This document shows positions 1 to 8,461 of a DNA stretch of 64,000 nucleotides, in pieces (within the stretch, counting starts at the first letter, position 1; each line of letters begins with the position of its first letter). The stretch is from contig NZ_CP109078.1 of NCBI RefSeq assembly GCF_035917455.1, positions 5,626,001 through 5,690,000 of the forward strand. Direction: 5' to 3'. This DNA comes from Micromonospora sp. NBC_01796 (lineage in GTDB: Bacteria; Actinomycetota; Actinomycetes; Mycobacteriales; Micromonosporaceae). The notes beneath the pieces are model-generated. The model saw only the letters and a list, made by a program, of their open reading frames with translations, was not told where the DNA came from and did not search any database. A program made the position numbers and the translations under genes.

Positions 1-42
1 CGCGGCGCGGCGCAGCAGGTGGCGCCGGGTCAGTACGGACAT
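1..42 (-). CDS. Partial Tat-exported protein, N-terminus only
   Basis: Only the first 14 codons lie in the window, on the minus strand, reading MSVLTRRHLLRRAA before the edge. Two RR pairs followed by the start of a hydrophobic stretch look like a twin-arginine or twin-arginine-like export signal. The start is supported by a GAGGAGA ribosome site about 8 bases upstream. A CebR-type operator (89-102) lies just upstream, so the product may be a carbohydrate-active or sugar-uptake protein co-controlled with the divergent cellulase. That last point is inference; the mature domain is not visible. Confidence 0.6.
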   Translation of the reverse strand, partial: MSVLTRRHLLRRAA

Positions 43-88
43 ATGGCTTGTCTCCTCGTGTGTGGGGCCCATCCGCGAATGGCGCGTC

Positions 89-102
89 CGGGAGCGCTCC
101 CA
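89..102. promoter_or_regulatory. CebR/LacI-type operator 1
   Basis: Sequence CGGGAGCGCTCCCA differs by one base from the streptomycete CebR box TGGGAGCGCTCCCA, the site of a LacI-family cello-oligosaccharide repressor. It lies about 47 bases upstream of the minus-strand partial gene start, so it would most directly control that gene. Confidence 0.7.
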
Positions 103-650
103 TCACAAGGTAGCGGCTGCCCAGGTGGTTTGCGTATGGGTTGTTCGGCTGGCGAAAGGCTTCGGGCTGGGCCTCGTCCATCGCCCGCGCCCACGTACCG
201 GTGACCACGCCGTCGGGGCCCCTCGCGGCCGGGGGCGCACTGACTCTTTCGGCGCCGGGCACGCAACAGGTCGACCGGGTGGGCGCGGTGCGCCTGTCCT
301 GTCGACCTATTTCCCCCTTGCCGAAGGGGGTATAGCGTGGGGACGGGGAGGGCAACCCCCGTCCCCACCATCAGTTACACACACGCACGAACGGAATTGG
401 CGTCCAGGTCGTGCGTGTCGCGCGGGAGCCGGGCCACGCGAGTGGCTCTGGTTCCACCTCCTCTCGACGGTGGTGAGTCGGCTGACGGCGGAGTCCGGGC
501 TGGCCCGTCGTCAGCCCCACGGCTGAGCGGTCAGCGCTGTCCCGGGGGCACCGGGTAGCGCCCGATCGGGAGGTCAGGGGCATCGCGATGCTGGTTCGCC
601 CCATGCTTCCCGTAGGTGCTGCAGGTTCTAAGCACTTACATCGCTATCGA

Positions 651-664
651 TGGAAGCGCTCCCA
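651..664. promoter_or_regulatory. CebR/LacI-type operator 2
   Basis: Sequence TGGAAGCGCTCCCA is one mismatch from the CebR consensus. It sits mid-way in the divergent region, about 460 bases upstream of the GH48 cellulase start. Confidence 0.65.
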
Positions 665-840
665 TCGACGTGATTGGACTGTATCCCGCGTCACGGGTTT
701 GTGAAAGACCCAAAATAAGATCGAAACATCTGACCAACGTCGATGAAACCCCGATGTGCTTGCCTTGATCAGCCATCGGTGCAGGCCAATACCCTTCGGC
801 TGGCTGTCCCGGATGGACCGCCCCGGCCTCCGGCTTGCTG

Positions 841-854
841 CGGGAGCGCTCCCA
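841..854. promoter_or_regulatory. CebR/LacI-type operator 3
   Basis: Sequence CGGGAGCGCTCCCA, identical to operator 1, lies about 275 bases upstream of the GH48 cellulase start on the same strand. It is the copy closest to that gene and the likeliest cellulose-responsive control site for it. Confidence 0.7.
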
Positions 855-1127
855 TGCAAGACTGTCGAATTATCGCGGAGCGGGAGCCACGCCGACCGCG
901 GGCCGCCGAGGGCATCCGACACTTTTTTCGGTACGGCGCCCAGCACCGACCAGAGCCGCCACGTCCGGCGCGCCCTGCCGTCGATCGCCGACCCCGGTCC
1001 GGGACGGGTCGACCACCTTCCCCGGCGCCTCCCACCCCATGCGCACACTCACCACCCCACCCCGCGCACGGAGGCGCCCTGCCGAGGCGACAACGCCCCG
1101 GCCAGGTCCGCGAGGAGAAGTCAGCAC

Positions 1128-4040
1128 ATGAAGCTCATCGCAAGTAGACGCCGGGTGGCGATCCTCGCCACCGGCGTGCTGGCAGCGCTAGGCGTGGTCG
1201 TCGTCCCCGGCGTCGCCCAAGCGGCACCGGCCTGCGACGTGGTCTACGCGACCAACGACTGGAACAACGGGTTCAGCGCCAACGTCACCATCCGCAACAC
1301 CGGCGACCCGATCAACGGCTGGACCCTGCGCTTCGCCTTCCCCGGCAACCAGCGGGTCACCCAGGGCTGGTCGGCAAACTGGACCCAGTCCGGCACCCAG
1401 GTCACCGCCACCAGCATGTCCTGGAACGGCAACCTGGCCACCGGCGCCTCCACCAGCATCGGCTTCAACGGTTCCTACTCCGGCACCAACGCCAAGCCCA
1501 CGTCGTTCTCGGTCAACGGGGTCACCTGTGGTGGCACCACCACACCGCAACCGCCCACGGTGACCCTCAGCGTCCCGGCCGGACCGTTCGTGGCCCCGGC
1601 CGACGTACCGCTGACCGCCACCGCGAGCGACCCCGACGGCACCATCGCGAAGGTCGAGTTCTATCGCAACGGGCTGCTGGTCAACACCGACACCACGGCG
1701 CCGTACAGCTATCTGCTGGAGGACCAGCCGGCCGGCAGCTACACCGTCCAGGCCCGCGCGTACGACAACGCGAACCTGACCGCGACGGCCGAACAGGCAT
1801 TCACCGTCACCCCGGGCTCGGGTCCGGTCCTGGTGGCCACCCCGACCTCGGTGAACGTCACCGAGGGCAGCAGCGCGTCGGTGAACCTGAAGCTCAGTGC
1901 CGCGCCGACCGGCAACGTGGCGGTCACCCTGGCCCGTACCGGTGACACCGACGTCACCGTGACGCCCACCTCGACGACGCTGACCACGGCGAACTGGAAC
2001 ACCGGGGTCAACCTCACCGTCGCCGCGGCCGAGGACACCGACACCGCCGGTGGTACCGCCACCATCACCGCCTCGGCCAGCGGGTACGCGCCGCTGGCGA
2101 TCGTCGCCACCGAGATCGACAACGACACACCCGGCGGCGGCGACAACGTCTACACCGCCCGGTTCCTCGAGCAGTACGGCAAAATCAAGAACTCCGGCTA
2201 CTTCAGCCCGGAGGGTGTGCCGTACCACTCGATCGAGACGCTGATCGTCGAGGCGCCCGACCACGGGCACGAGACCACCTCCGAGGCGTTCAGCTTCTGG
2301 ATCTGGCTCGAGGCGCAGTACGGGCGGGCCACCCAGAACTGGGCCCCGTTCAACAACGCCTGGACGGTGATGGAGCGTTACATCATCCCGTCGCACAACG
2401 ACCAGCCGACCGCCGGCGTGGCAGGCACCCCGCAGTACGCGGCCGAGTACAACCTGCCCAGCCAGTACCCGTCGCAGTTGCAGCCGTCGGTGCCGGTCGG
2501 CGTCGACCCGCTGCGCAACGAACTCCAGTCGACGTACGGCACCGGTGACATCTACGGCATGCACTGGCTGCTCGACGTCGACAACACGTACGGGTTCGGC
2601 CGGTGCGGCGACGGGACCACCCGGCCGGCGTACATCAACACCTTCCAGCGGGGTCCGCAGGAGTCGGTCTGGGAGACCGTGCCGCAGCCGTCCTGCGACA
2701 CGTTCGTCCACGGCGGCCCGAACGGCTACCTGGACATCTCCATCGCCGACTCGGGTGCGCCGGCGAAGCAGTGGAAGTACACCAACGCCCCGGACGCCGA
2801 CGCGCGTGCCATCCAGGCCGCGTACTGGGCGTTGACCTGGGCGAAGGAGCAGAACAAGCAGGCCGACGTGGCGGCCACCGTGGCCAAGGCGGCCAAGATG
2901 GGCGACTACCTGCGCTACGCCATGTACGACAAGTACTTCAAGCGGATCGGCAACTGCGTCGGGGCGACCGCCTGCCCGGCCGGTACCGGCAAGGACTCCG
3001 CGCACTACCTGATGTCCTGGTACTACGCCTGGGGCGGCGCCACCGACCCGGCCGCCGGCTGGTCGTGGCGGATCGGTTCCAGCCACAACCACTTCGGTTA
3101 CCAGAACCCGTTCACCGCCTGGGCGTTGACCAACGTCCCGGAACTGCGGCCGCGATCGGCGACCGCCGTGACGGACTGGACCAACAGCATGAACCGGCAA
3201 CTGGAGTTCTACCAGTGGCTGCAGTCGTCCGAGGGCGCCATCGCCGGTGGCGCGACGAACAGCTGGGACGGCGCGTACGCCCAGCCGCCGGCCGGCAAGC
3301 CGACCTTCTACGGCATGTTCTACGACGACCACCCGGTCTACGAGGACCCGGGCAGCAACGGTTGGTTCGGCATGCAGGTCTGGTCGCTGCACCGGGTCGC
3401 CGAGCTGTACTACGTGACCGGCAACGCCAAGGCCAAGGCCATCCTGGACAAGTGGGTGCCCTGGGCGATCGCCAACACCACCATCGGCACCGGCGGGAAC
3501 TTCCAGATCCCGTCCGACATGTCGTGGACCGGTGCCCCGGCGACGTGGAACCCCACGAGCCCGGCGGCGAACACCAACCTGCACGTCACGGTGACCGCGA
3601 AGGGCACCGACGTCGGTGTCGGTGCGGCGTACGCCCGGACCCTGATGTGGTACGCGGCGAAGTCCGGCAACACGGCGGCCAAGACCACCGCCAAGGGGCT
3701 GCTCGACGCGATGTACGCGCACGCCGAGTCGAAGGGGATCTCGACCACCGAGACCCGGGCCGACTACCAGCGGTTCGACGACGTGTACAACGCCTCCACC
3801 GGGCAGGGCCTCTACCTGCCGCCGAACTGGACCGGCGACATGCCCAACGGTGACGCGATCGCCGCGGGCAAGAGCTTCGTGGACATCCGGTCGTTCTACC
3901 GCAACGACCCGGACTGGCCGAAGGTCCAGGCGTACCTCAACGGAGGTGCGGCACCCTCGTTCAACTACCACCGATTCTGGGCCCAGTCCGACATCGCGAT
4001 GGCGTTCGCCGACTTCGGCAGCCTCTTCCCGAACGGCTGA
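1128..4040 (+). CDS. Secreted GH48 cellulase with N-terminal CBM2
   Basis: Predicted reducing-end-acting exocellulase of glycoside hydrolase family 48, 970 residues. Order of domains: Sec signal peptide (about 1-34, ending VAQAA), a CBM2 cellulose-binding domain (about 35-135, Trp-rich, paired Cys), an Ig-like beta domain with PPTVTLSVPAG at its start (about 140-235), a second beta domain with TEGSSASVNL (about 238-335), then the GH48 catalytic domain to the C-terminus. The segment EAPDHGHETTSEA is the GH48 signature holding the presumed acid Glu. The start ATG has GAGGAGA 9 bases upstream; an in-frame extension to 756 lacks a ribosome site. Three CebR-like operators lie upstream, and a strong hairpin follows the stop. 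It would act outside the cell on crystalline cellulose. Family assignment is confident; substrate detail is from family knowledge. Confidence 0.95.
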   Translation: MKLIASRRRVAILATGVLAALGVVVVPGVAQAAPACDVVYATNDWNNGFSANVTIRNTGDPINGWTLRFAFPGNQRVTQGWSANWTQSGTQVTATSMSWNGNLATGASTSIGFNGSYSGTNAKPTSFSVNGVTCGGTTTPQPPTVTLSVPAGPFVAPADVPLTATASDPDGTIAKVEFYRNGLLVNTDTTAPYSYLLEDQPAGSYTVQARAYDNANLTATAEQAFTVTPGSGPVLVATPTSVNVTEGSSASVNLKLSAAPTGNVAVTLARTGDTDVTVTPTSTTLTTANWNTGVNLTVAAAEDTDTAGGTATITASASGYAPLAIVATEIDNDTPGGGDNVYTARFLEQYGKIKNSGYFSPEGVPYHSIETLIVEAPDHGHETTSEAFSFWIWLEAQYGRATQNWAPFNNAWTVMERYIIPSHNDQPTAGVAGTPQYAAEYNLPSQYPSQLQPSVPVGVDPLRNELQSTYGTGDIYGMHWLLDVDNTYGFGRCGDGTTRPAYINTFQRGPQESVWETVPQPSCDTFVHGGPNGYLDISIADSGAPAKQWKYTNAPDADARAIQAAYWALTWAKEQNKQADVAATVAKAAKMGDYLRYAMYDKYFKRIGNCVGATACPAGTGKDSAHYLMSWYYAWGGATDPAAGWSWRIGSSHNHFGYQNPFTAWALTNVPELRPRSATAVTDWTNSMNRQLEFYQWLQSSEGAIAGGATNSWDGAYAQPPAGKPTFYGMFYDDHPVYEDPGSNGWFGMQVWSLHRVAELYYVTGNAKAKAILDKWVPWAIANTTIGTGGNFQIPSDMSWTGAPATWNPTSPAANTNLHVTVTAKGTDVGVGAAYARTLMWYAAKSGNTAAKTTAKGLLDAMYAHAESKGISTTETRADYQRFDDVYNASTGQGLYLPPNWTGDMPNGDAIAAGKSFVDIRSFYRNDPDWPKVQAYLNGGAAPSFNYHRFWAQSDIAMAFADFGSLFPNG

Positions 4041-4080
4041 CCCTCCCTGAGCGGCCTGATTCCCACGGTCAGGCCAATCA

Positions 4081-4130
4081 GTGGTGAGCCGGCCGGCTTG
4101 GCCAACGCAGCGAACCGGCCGGCTCACCAC
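4081..4130 (+). terminator. Hairpin after GH48 gene
   Basis: A perfect 16-bp stem (4081-4096 with 4115-4130) closes an 18-base loop 40 bases after the cellulase stop. A smaller 7-bp stem (4053-4059 with 4069-4075) lies between. No T-run follows, which is common for actinobacterial terminators. Confidence 0.75.
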
Positions 4131-4276
4131 CCCCGGCGCAACCGCCGGGACACGGCCCCCGGGCGGGTGGCACCACGGTGTCACTCGCCCGGTTCCACCT
4201 ACCGTACGGATGAATGATTGGCGGTCAGCGCTTTCCCGGCTCGCGCATGGCTCCGCTGCGATGTACCGTTTCTTCA

Positions 4277-4310
4277 CGGAGAGGCCGCTCCCCCCGTGGC
4301 GGCCTCTCCG
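4277..4310 (-). terminator. Hairpin after DUF3159 gene
   Basis: A perfect 12-bp stem (4277-4288 with 4299-4310) with a 10-base loop lies about 37 bases past the stop of the minus-strand DUF3159 gene. It could also act on plus-strand read-through from the cellulase. Confidence 0.7.
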
Positions 4311-4346
4311 TCTATCTCCGCCCGATCCGTGCTGCCGTCCGGCGAG

Positions 4347-5009
4347 CTACCGGTCCGCCGTGATCTCCGCCGGCTCGACCGGGTGCCGCAGCCCCGGATG
4401 ACCGGCCGGCAGGGTCCGCCGGATCACCCACCAGCTCACCGCGACGCAGGCCGCGACCAGCGGCCAGGTCAGCACCACCCGGGCGCCGACCAGCGCCACC
4501 ACCTGGTCGGCGGCGTAGAGCGGGACGAAGACCGCCAGCCGGATCAGGTACTGGCAGACCCACACCCAACTGCCCCGGCCGTACGCGCGCAGCAGGTCCG
4601 GGTCGCGCCGCCAACGTCCACGTTGGCCGAGCAGGGTGCCGACCACCACCCCGAGCAGCGGCCAGCGCAACACGATGCTGACCAGCCAGGCGAGTGCGCT
4701 GGCCCCGTTCGACACGAGTTGGAGCAGGAAGAAGTCGCTGGCCCGCCCCGTACGCAGGACAACGAGGGCGGCGAGGCAGACGGCGAGCAGGCCGACGAGG
4801 ACCGAGGCGGGCCGGTCGCCGCGACGCAGCCGCCACCCGGCGACCGCGACCCCGACGACCAGCGCGGCGAGGGTGCCGTACCAGACCGAGCCGCCGGAGA
4901 GCAGCCAGCCGGCGCCGAAGGCGACCGGCGGTACGGTGGCGTCCCAGCCGCCGCGCCGCCCGCCGAGCAGGTCGGCGAGGGATTCCGGCCGGTCCCGGAC
5001 GGTTGCCAT
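4347..5009 (-). CDS. DUF3159 family integral membrane protein
   Basis: 220-residue membrane protein with a cytosolic N-terminus (RPESLADLLGGRRGGWDATVP is typical of DUF3159) followed by about five hydrophobic segments. Family members are actinobacterial inner-membrane proteins of unknown function. The ATG at 5009 is chosen because GGAGGT lies 6 bases upstream; a TTG five codons earlier overlaps that ribosome site. The conserved RDPDLLRAYGRGSWVW stretch supports the family call. A DtxR/IdeR-like box at 5028-5046 lies immediately upstream, suggesting metal-responsive control. It diverges from the PAP2 gene. Confidence 0.85.
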   Translation of the reverse strand: MATVRDRPESLADLLGGRRGGWDATVPPVAFGAGWLLSGGSVWYGTLAALVVGVAVAGWRLRRGDRPASVLVGLLAVCLAALVVLRTGRASDFFLLQLVSNGASALAWLVSIVLRWPLLGVVVGTLLGQRGRWRRDPDLLRAYGRGSWVWVCQYLIRLAVFVPLYAADQVVALVGARVVLTWPLVAACVAVSWWVIRRTLPAGHPGLRHPVEPAEITADR

Positions 5010-5027
5010 CGACCACCTCCGCAAGTC

Positions 5028-5046
5028 TTAGGGGAGCCTAACTTAT
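5028..5046. promoter_or_regulatory. DtxR/IdeR-like iron box
   Basis: The 19-bp TTAGGGGAGCCTAACTTAT matches 14 positions of the actinobacterial iron-box consensus TTAGGTTAGGCTAACCTAA. It begins about 19 bases upstream of the DUF3159 start codon, where bound repressor would block transcription or its start. Binding and metal response are inference. Confidence 0.45.
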
Positions 5047-5144
5047 GGCGGCCCGGAGACCCCCTCCGATCTTGCGGTCACGCCCGCGCGCGGGCGATTC
5101 GACCGCCGAGTTGCCGTGCTCCGGGAGTTCGTTACGGTGACCGG

Positions 5145-6026
5145 ATGCATGGGCGCAGAACGGCGTTGACGGTGACTTGGCTGGTTCTGCTGACCGTTGT
5201 CCAGGTGGCCGCGTTTGTGCTGCTCTGGCGGTTCGCCGTACGCACCGAGCACGGTCAACTACTCGACACCATCGCACTCACCGGGAACAAGATCGGCCAG
5301 GACCGGATCGACGGGCTGGTCGGCACCGTACTCAACGCGATGTCGGTGGTCTCCCTGCTCGCCGCCACCCTGGTGATCGGCTTCATCGCGTTGATCCGGG
5401 GCCGGGTCGCGCTGGCCGTGGTCGCGACCCTGCTCGTCGTCGGGGCCAACGTCACCACCCAGGTCGCCAAGTACGTCATCCACCGACCGGACTTCGGCGT
5501 CGACCCGGAACGGGCCGCCGCCGGCAACAGCCTGCCCAGCGGGCACACCACGATCGCCGCCGCGGTCGCCGTGGCGCTGGTCCTGGTGCTGCCGCCCCGG
5601 GTCCGCGCCTGGGGCGCGCTGCTCGCCGTCGCGTACACCGCGCTGGCGGGGGTCGCGACCCTGTCGGCGGGTTGGCACCGGCCCAGTGACGCGGTCGCCT
5701 CGCTGCTCATCGTCGGTGCGTGGGCCGCCGTGGCCGGCATCCTGCTGCTGCTCTTCCAGCGGGAGCAGGCCCAGGTGGAGCCGGGGGACGCGCACTGGCG
5801 GGCGGTGACCCTGTTCGGGTTGGCCGGGTTGGCCCTGCTGGCCGTCGCCGGGTACGCGCTCTACTCGACCGACGAGGTGCTGGCCATCCCGGTCGACGAG
5901 CTGAACCGGCCGAGGCTGTTCGACGCGTACCTGGGCGGTGCCGCGGCGATCGCCGGTGCGGCCAGCCTGATGATGACGTTGCTGCTGGTCAGCGTGCACC
6001 GGGTGGTGCCCAGGCACAACGGCTGA
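5145..6026 (+). CDS. PAP2-family membrane phosphatase
   Basis: 293-residue phosphatidic acid phosphatase type 2 superfamily protein. Multiple hydrophobic helices surround the three phosphatase motifs: KYVIHRP (motif 1), PSGHTT (motif 2) and SAGWHRPSD (motif 3, with the nucleophile-type His and the Asp). Motif 3 carries Ala where the classical SR motif has Arg. Likely a lipid or isoprenoid phosphate phosphatase at the membrane. Start ATG at 5145 gives MHGRRTAL directly before the first helix; the frame is open much further upstream but runs antisense to DUF3159. No clear ribosome site precedes it, so the start is moderately certain. Confidence 0.85.
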   Translation: MHGRRTALTVTWLVLLTVVQVAAFVLLWRFAVRTEHGQLLDTIALTGNKIGQDRIDGLVGTVLNAMSVVSLLAATLVIGFIALIRGRVALAVVATLLVVGANVTTQVAKYVIHRPDFGVDPERAAAGNSLPSGHTTIAAAVAVALVLVLPPRVRAWGALLAVAYTALAGVATLSAGWHRPSDAVASLLIVGAWAAVAGILLLLFQREQAQVEPGDAHWRAVTLFGLAGLALLAVAGYALYSTDEVLAIPVDELNRPRLFDAYLGGAAAIAGAASLMMTLLLVSVHRVVPRHNG

Positions 6027-6119
6027 CCGGCCCCGAGCCGGGCTGGGCGCTAGCTCGACCGTCGCGTACGGAGGTCGCCCGCCGGCCGGGAGTCCCGACC
6101 GGCGGGCGACACTACGACG

Positions 6120-7670
6120 TCAGCCGCGTCGCCACTTCTGGTTGGCGGTGCCGGCACAGTCCCAGAGTTGCAACTGCGCCCCGTCGCCCGAGTTCCAGTC
6201 CTTGATGTCGATGCACCTGTTCGCCTGCGGGTTGACCAGGTCACCGGCGGCGGAGAGGACGAACTGCTGGGCCGGGTTGCCGCTGCACGTGACGATCTGG
6301 ATCGCCGCGCCGTTCGCGGTCGAGCCCCAGGCGACATCCATGCACTTGTTGTTCGAGGTCTGCAGCATCCCGTTGACGAACGTCCACCGCTGCGCGTTGG
6401 TGGAGTTGCACCCCCACATCTGCAGCAGGACCCCGTCGGAGAAGTTCGAGTTCGGTACGTCGATGCACCGGTTGTTCCAGTTGCTGACCAGCGCACTGGT
6501 GCTGCCCCCGCCGCCGCCGGAGGTGGTCAGCGAGAGGCCGTACACGCCGAGGATCTCGTTGACCGGCTGGAACCACATGGTGCCGCCGGACGAACAGTTG
6601 CCCGTACCGCCGGAGGTGACGCCCTGGGCCTGGTTGCCGGAGATCCACGAGCCGCCGGAGTCGCCGGGTTCGGCGCAGGCGTTGCTGCGGGACAGGCCGG
6701 AGACGGCCCCCTGGGCGTAGACGATGGTCTCGTTGCGGCCGAGGATGGTGCCGCAGCGCCACCCCGTCGTACGCCCGGACCGGCAGACCGAACTGCCGAT
6801 CGCCGCGTCCTGGGAGCCGGCCACGACGACGTTGCCGCCGGAGTAGTTGTTCACCCACGGCTGCGGTGTCCAGGAGGCGTTCGTCCGGATCCACGCGTAG
6901 TCGTTGCCGGGGAACGACGAGCCGGCGAAGTTGCCCTGCGAGACGTTGTTGTAGCCGAGGGTCGGGCTGCCCGTGCCGCCGCAGTGTCCGGCGCTGACGA
7001 ATCCACCGGCGACGGCGAAGCCGACCGAGCAGAGCGTGTTGCCGTTGATGACGTACTGGTCGCCGCCGCGGATGTCGTACATCGGCCGGGGCGCCTCGGC
7101 GGTTTCGACGACGGTGACCGCGCCCGCGCCGCTGGCCTCGGCGTACGCCCTGGCCGCCGCCGCGCCGCCGGGTCCGGCCGTGACCACGACGCGGTTGTTC
7201 GCGGTGTCGACGTACCAGCCGTGGACCGGGCCGCCGCGCAGTCTCGCCGCGTTCCGGTCGAGCTTGGCGTGCGCGGCGTCGAGGTCGGCCGCGCTGCGCG
7301 CGACGATCCGCACGTCCGCACCGGCCGCGCGTACCGCCGTGGCCGCGGCCGGGTCGGTGACCGCGACCGTCAACCGATCTGCGCCGGTCGGGATCCAGGC
7401 GCCGGCGAAGGTCGCGCCGAGCCGGTCGCGCAGCCGTTTCTCGACCGCCGGTGCCGCCGCCTCGGTCGCCAGCCGGGCGGCGATCCGGTCGTCGGTGAGC
7501 CCGAGGTCCCGGCGCATCGCCGCGACCATGCCGGGGGCCATGTCGAACCGGGTGGTGGCGGCGGGTGCGCCGGGTGCGGGGGTGTCCGAGGCGTTGCTCG
7601 CGGGCGGGGCGAGGGTGGCTACGGTGAGTGCCACCGCGGCGATCCCGAGCGCCTTGACCGTACGGAACAT
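6120..7670 (-). CDS. Secreted S1E (streptogrisin-like) protease with ricin-B lectin domain
   Basis: 516 residues: signal peptide (about 1-28), a propeptide of the alpha-lytic protease type (about 40-200), a chymotrypsin-fold protease with His in FVSAGHCGG, Asp in NDYAW and Ser in GDSGGS, a Gly-rich linker and three ricin-type beta-trefoil repeats (NRCIDV, NKCMDV, NRCIDI, each with a QxW-type end). It should be secreted, self-processed, and anchored to polysaccharide through the lectin domain. Start ATG at 7670 has a GGAAGGA ribosome site 7 bases upstream. A perfect 16-bp palindrome at 7756-7771 lies about 85 bases before the start and is a likely operator. Confidence 0.93.
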   Translation of the reverse strand: MFRTVKALGIAAVALTVATLAPPASNASDTPAPGAPAATTRFDMAPGMVAAMRRDLGLTDDRIAARLATEAAAPAVEKRLRDRLGATFAGAWIPTGADRLTVAVTDPAAATAVRAAGADVRIVARSAADLDAAHAKLDRNAARLRGGPVHGWYVDTANNRVVVTAGPGGAAAARAYAEASGAGAVTVVETAEAPRPMYDIRGGDQYVINGNTLCSVGFAVAGGFVSAGHCGGTGSPTLGYNNVSQGNFAGSSFPGNDYAWIRTNASWTPQPWVNNYSGGNVVVAGSQDAAIGSSVCRSGRTTGWRCGTILGRNETIVYAQGAVSGLSRSNACAEPGDSGGSWISGNQAQGVTSGGTGNCSSGGTMWFQPVNEILGVYGLSLTTSGGGGGSTSALVSNWNNRCIDVPNSNFSDGVLLQMWGCNSTNAQRWTFVNGMLQTSNNKCMDVAWGSTANGAAIQIVTCSGNPAQQFVLSAAGDLVNPQANRCIDIKDWNSGDGAQLQLWDCAGTANQKWRRG

Positions 7671-7755
7671 AAGAGTCCTTCCGTGCAGGTCGACGGCCCG
7701 TCTCCGGGGACTGCGGTGACGGGGACGACCGTGCTGACTGGGAGAGTCAAGAGGA

Positions 7756-7771
7756 AAGAGAGCGCTCTCTT
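7756..7771. promoter_or_regulatory. LacI-like operator palindrome upstream of the S1E protease
   Basis: AAGAGAGCGCTCTCTT is a perfect 16-bp palindrome with the central AGCGCT typical of LacI-family operators but with different arms from the CebR boxes at 89-854. Its position, 86-101 bases before the protease start, fits a repressor or activator site. Confidence 0.55.
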
Positions 7772-7908
7772 GATCGGAGTCTGTCGATAAGAGGGGGTCG
7801 ATGTCAAGGATTCAGTAAAGGTTGTTAAGAGCGGTCGTGTCCCGGTCCGATGTGGACGGAAGGTCGCGGGGGCAGCCGGCGTCGGCGTACGCCGGTAACG
7901 TCGGGGCG

Positions 7909-8433
7909 GTGGGAGAGGGAACAGCGCTGCGACCCGTACTCGAAGCCGACCTGTCGTTTCTGCACCACCTGATCAGTGATCCGGCCGCGACCGGCGAGCA
8001 CCAGTGGTACGGCTTCCACGACCCGCACCTCTACCGCAGACGCTGGGACGAGAACGGGTTGCTGGGCGACGACGGCGGTGTCCTCATCGTCACCGCCGAG
8101 GACGACCGGCTGGGCCTGGTCTCCTGGCGCAAGATCCTGACCACCAGGAACGCCTACTACTGGAACATCGGCGTCCTGCTCGCCCCCGAGGCGAGAGGCC
8201 GGGGCCACGGCACCCGGGCCCAGCGGCTGCTCGCCGAATACCTGTTTGCCCACACGACGGTGAACCGGGTCGAGGCCACCACCGAGATCGGCAACCTGGC
8301 CGAGCAACGGGCCGCGGAGAAGGCCGGCTTCACCCGCGAGGGCGTCCTGCGCGGCACCGGCTTCCGCGACGGTCGATGGCACGACGGCGTCGTCTACGGC
8401 CTGCTGCGCGCCGATCTGCACCGGGAGGTCTGA
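7909..8433 (+). CDS. GNAT family N-acetyltransferase
   Basis: About 174 residues with the acyl-CoA binding motif RGRGHG after GVLLAPEA and the C-terminal NLAEQRAAEKAGFTREG segment, matching the RimJ/RimL-like branch of GNAT enzymes. These acetylate amino groups of proteins or small molecules; the substrate is unknown. GTG at 7909 is chosen because the fold begins with the LRPVLEADLSFL strand just after it. A start at 7822 is also possible but adds a low-complexity N-terminus. It converges with the DUF1028 gene. Confidence 0.85.
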   Translation: MGEGTALRPVLEADLSFLHHLISDPAATGEHQWYGFHDPHLYRRRWDENGLLGDDGGVLIVTAEDDRLGLVSWRKILTTRNAYYWNIGVLLAPEARGRGHGTRAQRLLAEYLFAHTTVNRVEATTEIGNLAEQRAAEKAGFTREGVLRGTGFRDGRWHDGVVYGLLRADLHREV

Positions 8434-8461
8434 CCCGGGCGGCGGCCCGGTCGGGCGGCGG

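Larger units (their letters stand above)
43..1127. other. Long divergent intergenic region, no gene supported
   Basis: About 1.1 kb separates the partial minus-strand gene from the cellulase. Open frames here have no ribosome sites or recognisable products. The region holds three near-identical 14-bp operator palindromes at 89-102, 651-664 and 841-854, and a GAGGAGA ribosome site at 1112-1118. The upstream extension of the cellulase frame (from 756) is ignored because the signal peptide starts at 1128. Confidence 0.6.

Noticed and set aside
1188-4277. 1029-residue minus-strand frame opposite the GH48 gene
   Set aside because: Shadow of a high-GC gene; Arg/Gly/Val-rich with no domain, while the plus strand has a complete cellulase.
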